DNA from: Comamonadaceae bacterium
GTDB lineage: Bacteria > Pseudomonadota > Gammaproteobacteria > Burkholderiales > Burkholderiaceae_C
Assembly: GCA_947479935.1 (NCBI GenBank)
Contig: CANKBG010000012.1
Coordinates: forward strand, 1-64,000
Length of the DNA stretch: 64,000 nt
Direction of reading: 5' to 3'
Part shown: piece by piece, positions 58,916 to 64,000 of the stretch
Layout of the letters: the number at the start of each line of letters is the position of its first letter
How positions within the stretch are numbered: the first letter of the stretch is position 1
The notes under the pieces: generated by a model
Databases searched by the model: none
What the model saw: the letters and a program-made list of their open reading frames with translations, nothing else
Told to the model about the DNA's origin: nothing
Made by a program: the position numbers and the translations under genes

Positions 58916-58957
58916 GAGTGGGCAGGCCCGCCAACCCGGTGGCTTCCCACTCTTTTT
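58916..58957 (+). terminator. Rho-independent terminator of petABC
   Basis: GAGTGGG (58916-58922) and CCCACTC (58946-58952) form a 7-bp outer stem enclosing further GC-rich pairing, followed by TTTTT. It separates petC from sspA. Confidence 0.75.
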
Positions 58958-58977
58958 AATTTTTAGGAGCCTTCACC

Positions 58978-59589
58978 ATGATGGTGCTTTACTCAGGAAC
59001 AACCTGCCCTTTCTCTCACCGTTGCCGCTTTGTGCTGTTTGAGAAAGGCATGGATTTTGAAATTCGCGATGTCGATCTGTACAACAAGCCAGAGGACATC
59101 AATGTCATGAACCCCTATGGCCAAGTGCCCATTTTGGTGGAACGTGATTTGATCTTGTACGAATCCAACATCATCAACGAATACATTGATGAGCGTTTCC
59201 CTCATCCCCAACTCATGCCCGGCGACCCAGTTGACCGCGCTCGTGTTCGCTTGTTCTTGCTCAACTTTGAAAAAGAGTTGTTCGTGCATGTGGCCACTTT
59301 AGAAAACCGCACGCTCAAGGGCAACGACAAAGCTTTGGAAAAAGCCCGCTCGCACATTCGCGACCGTTTAACCCAATTGGCCCCTGTGTTTTTGAAGAAC
59401 AAGTTCATGTTGGGTGATAACTTTTCCATGCTCGATGTGGCCATTGCGCCTTTGCTCTGGCGCCTTGACTTTTACGGCATTGACCTCAGCAAAAATGCTG
59501 CGCCTTTGTTGAAATATGCAGAACGCATCTTCTCTCGTCCTGCCTACATTGAAGCGCTCACACCCTCGGAAAAGGTCATGCGCAAATAA
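58978..59589 (+). CDS. sspA: Stringent starvation protein A (SspA), glutathione-transferase fold
   Basis: The 203-residue protein has a GST-like N-terminal thioredoxin domain (MMVLYSGTTCPFSHRCRFVLFEKGMDFE; NPYGQVPILVERDLILYES) and an all-helical C-terminal domain. SspA binds RNA polymerase and alters promoter use in stress in enterobacteria. An AGGAG lies 8 nt before the ATG; a second ATG follows directly. It precedes sspB, the usual pair. Confidence 0.95.
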   Translation: MMVLYSGTTCPFSHRCRFVLFEKGMDFEIRDVDLYNKPEDINVMNPYGQVPILVERDLILYESNIINEYIDERFPHPQLMPGDPVDRARVRLFLLNFEKELFVHVATLENRTLKGNDKALEKARSHIRDRLTQLAPVFLKNKFMLGDNFSMLDVAIAPLLWRLDFYGIDLSKNAAPLLKYAERIFSRPAYIEALTPSEKVMRK

Positions 59590-59632
59590 TGGTTAAAACC
59601 AGCGCAAGAAATATCGAAAGAGGCATCGCAAC

Positions 59633-60091
59633 ATGGCCATGAATGCACTGGAATCACCCTCAACTCGCCCGTATCTCATCCGTGCGATGTACGAGTGGTG
59701 TACAGATCATTCCTTCACACCCTATGTGGCTGTGAAAGTAGATGCTTCAGTGCAAGTGCCCCGTGAGTTTGTGCAGGGCGGTGAAATTGTGCTAAACATC
59801 AGTTTTGATGCCACCAGCTCCCTGCAATTGGGCAACGAGTTCATAGAATTTAAAGCGCGTTTTGGCGGTAAGCCACGCGACATCATGGTGCCCATTCATC
59901 GCGTCATGGCCATCTATGCGCGAGAAAATGGACAGGGCATGTCCTTCCCCGTCTCCGACTCACCCATGAGCAATACGGTAGTAGGCATGGACAAGTTGCT
60001 CAAGGTGTCTGATACCTCTGAAGCGAGCGATGATTCGGAGAAACCTGTGCCTCCCACACCCACCCGCCCAACGCTTACCAGAATCAAATAA
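59633..60091 (+). CDS. sspB: ClpXP protease specificity-enhancing factor SspB
   Basis: The 152-residue adaptor delivers ssrA-tagged proteins to ClpXP. The folded domain reads SPSTRPYLIRAMYEWCTDHSFTPYVAV, then LNISFDATSSLQLGNEFIEFKARFGGKPRDIMVPIHRVMAIYARENGQGM. The flexible acidic linker is followed by a basic C-terminal TRPTLTRIK, the ClpX-binding tail. ATG 59633 or 59639 could be used. Confidence 0.96.
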   Translation: MAMNALESPSTRPYLIRAMYEWCTDHSFTPYVAVKVDASVQVPREFVQGGEIVLNISFDATSSLQLGNEFIEFKARFGGKPRDIMVPIHRVMAIYARENGQGMSFPVSDSPMSNTVVGMDKLLKVSDTSEASDDSEKPVPPTPTRPTLTRIK

Positions 60092-60154
60092 GCGCGCTCA
60101 AAAACAGCCCGCTTTGCTTAAAAACTGCCATTATTGAATTACAATTCAGCCCGT

Positions 60155-60230
60155 GCCGCTTTAGCTCAGTTGGTAGAGCAACCGCCTTGTAAGCGGTAGG
60201 TCGTCAGTTCGAATCCGACAAGCGGCACCA
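60155..60230 (+). tRNA. tRNA-Thr (TGT)
   Basis: The acceptor arms GCCGCTT and AAGCGGC pair fully. The anticodon stem ACCGC/GCGGT encloses CTTGTAA, giving anticodon TGT for ACA codons. The T loop is TTCGAAT, with the A-C mismatch in the T stem also seen in E. coli tRNA-Thr(TGT). CCA is encoded at 60228-60230. A TACAAT -10 box at 60140-60145 lies upstream. Confidence 0.97.
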
Positions 60231-60235
60231 TTTTA

Positions 60236-60263
60236 AAAACCAGCCCTTGTGTTGGTTTTTTTT
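60236..60263 (+). terminator. Rho-independent terminator after tRNA-Thr
   Basis: AAAACCAGC (60236-60244) pairs with GTTGGTTTT (60251-60259), with one G-T wobble, and is followed by more T. It begins 6 nt after the tRNA CCA end. Confidence 0.8.
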
Positions 60264-60276
60264 CGCCTGTCCGTGG

Positions 60277-60585
60277 TCAGCGTGTGTTTTGTAATATTTT
60301 GAGTCGAATCTTTTCGACCGAATGCCCTTGGCTTCTCAAGTGAGCTTCCAGGGCTGGCAACATTTGACGTAATTTGGCAGCTGCCGCGTTGGAGTTGACC
60401 AATAAACACCATTCGGCTCCCTCAATGGGGCCGGCTTGAATGGCCCCTCGCAAAGGTCCAGGAATGAGCGTTTGAAGAGATTTAAGGCGCAAACTTGACT
60501 CGCGAGTGAGCTCCGTCAGGCGTGCCAAACTGGGCGATTCCTGCGCCGCTTCCATGAGTGTCACTGCCTGATTGATTCTTGCCAT
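60277..60585 (-). CDS. DciA-like (DUF721) protein, predicted helicase loader
   Basis: The 102-residue protein is of the DUF721/DciA family, recognised by ARLTELTRESSLRLKSLQTLIPGPLR and the KH-like domain ending LLVNSNAAAAKLRQMLPALEAHLRSQG. DciA loads the replicative helicase DnaB in bacteria that lack DnaC. A position divergent from secA is conserved in betaproteobacteria. Function for this copy is inferred from family and context. Confidence 0.85.
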   Translation of the reverse strand: MARINQAVTLMEAAQESPSLARLTELTRESSLRLKSLQTLIPGPLRGAIQAGPIEGAEWCLLVNSNAAAAKLRQMLPALEAHLRSQGHSVEKIRLKILQNTR

Positions 60586-60760
60586 ACCTGCATTATGCGA
60601 GAGCCCCGAAGTTCTGCAGGATAAATTCAGAATCTGCCGCCACTCAGCAGTTAAAATGCCACGTTCACTTGCGCCTAGTGCGCATGTACTTTTGAATCCA
60701 CTTTAAGACAGGATTTTCGAGCTTCCGTTGCTTTGAAAGCAGGGGCTGACTCGTGTCAAC

Positions 60761-63499
60761 ATGGCGACCAATTTTCTGACCAAAATTTTCGGCAGTCGTA
60801 ACGACCGCTTGATCAAGCAATACCGCAAAACTGTGGCGGTGATCAATGCGCTTGAAGCTGAATACGAAACGCTGAGTGATGAACAACTGCGCGGTAAGAC
60901 CGATGAGTTTCGAGCGCGTGTGGGCCAAGGTGAAGAGCTGGACAAAATTTTGCCTGAAGCCTTTGCAGTGGTTCGTGAAGGCTCCAAGCGCGTCATGAAA
61001 ATGCGTCATTTCGATGTGCAAATGGTGGGCGGTATTTCCTTGCACAACGGCAAAATTTCTGAAATGGGAACCGGTGAAGGTAAAACACTGACAGCCACCT
61101 TGGCGGTCTACCTCAATGCGCTGTCCAACAAAGGCGTGCACGTGGTTACGGTCAACGACTATTTAGCCAGTCGCGATGCAAAGTGGATGGGCAAGTTGTA
61201 CAACTTCTTAGGTATGAGTGTTGGCATTAATTTGCCCCAACTCTCGCGTGAAGAAAAACAATCGGCTTACAACTCTGACATTACGTACGGCACCAACAAC
61301 GAATTTGGCTTTGATTACCTGCGTGACAACATGGTGTACGAAGCCAAAGACCGTGTGCAGCGCGGCCTCAACTACGCCATTGTGGACGAGGTCGATTCCA
61401 TTTTGATTGACGAAGCGCGCACACCGCTCATCATCAGTGGCCAAGCCGACGATCACACCGCGCAATACCAAGCCATCAACCAAGTGGTGCCCATCCTCAC
61501 TCGGCAAGAAGGTGAAGCAGACCCTCGCACGGGTGAGGGCATTACCAAGCCAGGCGATTTCACGGTCGATGAAAAATCGCATCAAGTCTTCTTGACTGAG
61601 CAAGGTCATGAAAATGCCGAACGTATTTTGGCCAGTGCAGGCCTCATTCCTGAAGGCGCCAGTCTTTACGATCCCGCCAACATTGCGCTGATGCATCACC
61701 TGACGGCTGCTTTGCGCGCCAATCACATTTATCACCGCGACCAACACTATGTGGTGCAAGAAGGTGAAATTGTGATCGTCGACGAATTCACCGGCCGTCT
61801 CATGACAGGTCGACGTTGGAGCGATGGTTTGCATCAAGCCGTTGAGGCCAAAGAAGGCGTGGCCATTCAGGCTGAAAACCAAACCATGGCCTCCATCACC
61901 TTTCAAAACTATTTCCGTTTGTACGGAAAGTTGGGCGGCATGACGGGCACAGCCGACACCGAAGCCTACGAGTTCCAAGAAATTTACGGTTTGGAAACGG
62001 TGGTGGTGCCACCCAATCGCATCAGCCGTCGCCAAGACCAACTCGATCGCGTTTACAAATCGGCGCCAGAAAAATACGACGCTGCCATCACTGACATTCG
62101 CGAATGTCATGACCGTGGCCAGCCAGTGTTGGTCGGTACAACTTCCATTGAAAACTCAGAACTCATTTCTGAGATGTTGACCAAAGCCAAGTTGCCTCAT
62201 CAAGTGTTGAATGCCAAGCAGCATGCGCGCGAAGCCGACATCGTGGCGCAAGCCGGCCGTCCCGGCATGATTACCATTGCCACCAACATGGCCGGACGCG
62301 GCACTGACATTGTGCTGGGTGGCAACATTGAAAAAGACATTCAAGCCGTAGAGGCTGACGAAAGTTTGAACGTCCAAGCGCGCGAAGCGAAGGCGGTCCA
62401 AATGCGCACGGATTGGCTTCAAGTCCACGAGCAAGTAAAGGCCTTGGGCGGTTTGAGAATCATTGCCACAGAACGCCATGAGTCGCGTCGCATTGACAAC
62501 CAGTTGCGCGGTCGCTCTGGCCGTCAAGGCGACCCAGGCTCCTCTCGTTTCTATTTGAGTTTGGACGATCCACTCATGCGCATTTTTGCGGGCGATCGTG
62601 TTCGAGCCATCATGGATCGTTTGAAAATGCCAGAAGGTGAAGCCATTGAAGCAGGCATGGTAACTCGCAGCATTGAAAGTGCACAGCGCAAAGTGGAAGC
62701 CCGCAACTTTGACGTTCGCAAACAGTTGTTGGAATACGACGACGTTTCCAACGATCAACGCAAGGTCATTTACCAACAGCGCAACGACATCTTGGATGCC
62801 ACTGAAATGGACGCGCAAATTACGGGCTTGCGCGAGGGCAGCTTTACCGATTTGGTTCGCCAATATGTGCCCGAAGAAACTGTGGAAGAGCAATGGGACT
62901 TGGTGGGTCTTGAGCGCGTGTTGCTGGATGAGTGGCAAATTGACTTGCCTTTGCGTGAAAAAGTGGCTGCAGCCACTGCCATCACCGACGACGAAATTCT
63001 TTCAATGGTTTTGGAGGCCGCCAATCTGGCGTTCAAAGTCAAGCTCGATGCCATCGGCGTTGAAAACTTTGTGCCATTTGAGCGCGTGGTTCTGCTGCAG
63101 AGCATTGACACTCACTGGCGGGAACACCTCAGCTCTTTAGATTATTTGCGGCAAGGCATTCATCTGCGTGGCTATGCCCAAAAGCAGCCCAAGCAAGAAT
63201 ACAAGCGTGAAGCGTTTGAACTCTTCGGTCAATTGCTCGACTCCGTTAAAAACGAAGTGACGCGTGTTCTCATGAACGTCAAGATTGAATCGACTGCGCA
63301 AATTGAAGAAGCTGCACAGGTGTTGGAAGCGCGTGCTGAAAACATCAATAACATTACCTACACAGCCCCTGACGAAACAGGTGAGCAACAAACACGGTCT
63401 GAGTTTCAAAGCACCTTGATCGCACCGGTGGGTCGCAATGAAGCCTGCCCTTGTGGCAGCGGTAAAAAATACAAGCATTGCCATGGCAAGTTGGCATAA
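60761..63499 (+). CDS. secA: Protein translocase ATPase SecA
   Basis: The 912-residue motor drives secretion through SecYEG. Walker A is MGTGEGKT near residue 100, the DEAD-type box is [17 protein letters not shown], and the second nucleotide-binding domain has [13 protein letters not shown] and the [23 protein letters not shown] block. The C-terminal zinc motif [14 protein letters not shown] binds SecB and phospholipids. The length is normal for betaproteobacteria. The 175-bp gap to dciA holds the divergent promoters. Confidence 0.98.
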   Translation: MATNFLTKIFGSRNDRLIKQYRKTVAVINALEAEYETLSDEQLRGKTDEFRARVGQGEELDKILPEAFAVVREGSKRVMKMRHFDVQMVGGISLHNGKISEMGTGEGKTLTATLAVYLNALSNKGVHVVTVNDYLASRDAKWMGKLYNFLGMSVGINLPQLSREEKQSAYNSDITYGTNNEFGFDYLRDNMVYEAKDRVQRGLNYAIVDEVDSILIDEARTPLIISGQADDHTAQYQAINQVVPILTRQEGEADPRTGEGITKPGDFTVDEKSHQVFLTEQGHENAERILASAGLIPEGASLYDPANIALMHHLTAALRANHIYHRDQHYVVQEGEIVIVDEFTGRLMTGRRWSDGLHQAVEAKEGVAIQAENQTMASITFQNYFRLYGKLGGMTGTADTEAYEFQEIYGLETVVVPPNRISRRQDQLDRVYKSAPEKYDAAITDIRECHDRGQPVLVGTTSIENSELISEMLTKAKLPHQVLNAKQHAREADIVAQAGRPGMITIATNMAGRGTDIVLGGNIEKDIQAVEADESLNVQAREAKAVQMRTDWLQVHEQVKALGGLRIIATERHESRRIDNQLRGRSGRQGDPGSSRFYLSLDDPLMRIFAGDRVRAIMDRLKMPEGEAIEAGMVTRSIESAQRKVEARNFDVRKQLLEYDDVSNDQRKVIYQQRNDILDATEMDAQITGLREGSFTDLVRQYVPEETVEEQWDLVGLERVLLDEWQIDLPLREKVAAATAITDDEILSMVLEAANLAFKVKLDAIGVENFVPFERVVLLQSIDTHWREHLSSLDYLRQGIHLRGYAQKQPKQEYKREAFELFGQLLDSVKNEVTRVLMNVKIESTAQIEEAAQVLEARAENINNITYTAPDETGEQQTRSEFQSTLIAPVGRNEACPCGSGKKYKHCHGKLA

Positions 63500-63508
63500 G
63501 AGGCTGCT

Positions 63509-64000
63509 ATGACAGTGAATCTCAAGGCCCCCAACCCCGCTGCTATTCTGTCTGTGCCAGGTGTGCGCTTGGGCATTGCCGAGGCGGGGGTGCGCAAAGT
63601 AGGCCGCAAAGACCTCACCCTTATTTTGTTGGACGAAGGGAGCGCGGTGGCGGGTGTGTTCACACAAAACCGTTATTGCGCAGCCCCTGTGCAGGTGTGC
63701 CGCGAGAATTTGAAACAAGTCATCGTTGGGCAAGCCAATACACACATCAGGGCTTTGCTCATCAACACGGGCAATGCCAATGCAGGCACAGGTGCCAAAG
63801 GATTGGTCGATGCAAAGACCACCACTGAGGCCCTTGCTGCATTGCTTAAAGTCAAGCCGCAGCAGGTCTTGCCGTTTTCGACCGGTGTGATCATGGAGAA
63901 TTTGCCGGTGGATCGCATTGTGGCTGGCTTGCCAGCTGCCCTCAGCGATGCACAACCCCAACAATGGGCCAAAGCCGCTGCAGGCATCATGACCACCGAC
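63509..64000 (+). CDS. argJ: Bifunctional ornithine acetyltransferase/N-acetylglutamate synthase, 5' part
   Basis: The first 164 codons of ArgJ are present; the gene runs off the right edge. Blocks seen are SVPGVRLGIAEAGVRK, LTLILLDEGSAVAGVFTQNRYCAAPV, ALLINTGNANAGTGAKGL, VLPFSTGVIMENLPVDRI and the terminal AGIMTTD. The self-cleavage Thr lies downstream of the window. ArgJ recycles the acetyl group in arginine synthesis. The ATG is 9 bp after the secA stop, so it is probably cotranscribed with secA. Confidence 0.96.
   Translation, partial: MTVNLKAPNPAAILSVPGVRLGIAEAGVRKVGRKDLTLILLDEGSAVAGVFTQNRYCAAPVQVCRENLKQVIVGQANTHIRALLINTGNANAGTGAKGLVDAKTTTEALAALLKVKPQQVLPFSTGVIMENLPVDRIVAGLPAALSDAQPQQWAKAAAGIMTTD

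Overview
The window is chromosomal DNA of a betaproteobacterium, most likely order Burkholderiales and family Comamonadaceae (Limnohabitans/Rhodoferax-like). This is inferred from gene content and order: a mlaFEDACB block running through yadGH-like genes, bolA and murA into hisGDCBHAFIE; ponA divergent from a pilus-secretin operon followed by aroK-aroB-dgt; petABC-sspA-sspB; dciA divergent from secA-argJ; and orphan Bug/TctC binding proteins. GC content looks moderate by eye. Genes are tightly packed, with many ATGA/TAATG stop-start overlaps, and no stretch over 300 bp lacks a gene. No CRISPR array, prophage or rRNA was seen. There is one tRNA (Thr-TGT).

Layout. 1-361: start of groES (minus strand) behind a sigma70-like promoter and a perfect CIRCE operator, then twin palindromes in front of a Fic gene. 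362-8180: accessory metabolism, comprising Fic, a two-subunit molybdenum hydroxylase, a ModA-like protein, two TctC/Bug binding proteins and an FAH-family hydrolase. 8181-19547: metK, two LpxL-type acyltransferases, an alpha/beta hydrolase, engB, cytochrome c4, msrPQ, lysA-lptM, cyaY and ponA. 19711-28785: reduced pilM/N/OP/Q operon, aroK, aroB, dgt, MFS transporter, DUF1415 protein and methyltransferase. 28782-29643: a RAYT (REP-associated tyrosine transposase) gene between inverted REP-like repeats. 29647-35916: gltBD. 36026-41923: the Mla phospholipid-transport genes, an ABC-2 exporter and a BolA protein. 41972-52823: murA, the histidine genes (with a hexose-phosphate mutarotase inserted), a HIT protein and tatABC. 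52887-64000: HtrA-type protease, Nif3-like protein, pdxA, petABC, sspAB, tRNA-Thr, dciA, secA and the start of argJ.

The most unusual feature is a REP-like repeat family seen in two settings. Near-identical 27-bp inverted copies flank the RAYT gene. A head-to-head pair of the same unit lies in frame inside the coding sequence of the molybdenum hydroxylase large subunit, about 26 kb away, where it encodes about 18 residues of an apparent surface-loop insertion. Other points worth attention are a compacted pilus-secretin operon (half-length PilM, PilO-PilP fusion, short PilQ), twin palindromes over the Fic promoter, and an mlaF start codon directly after the gltD terminator. All calls come from reading the sequence and from knowledge of the families; no database search was run.
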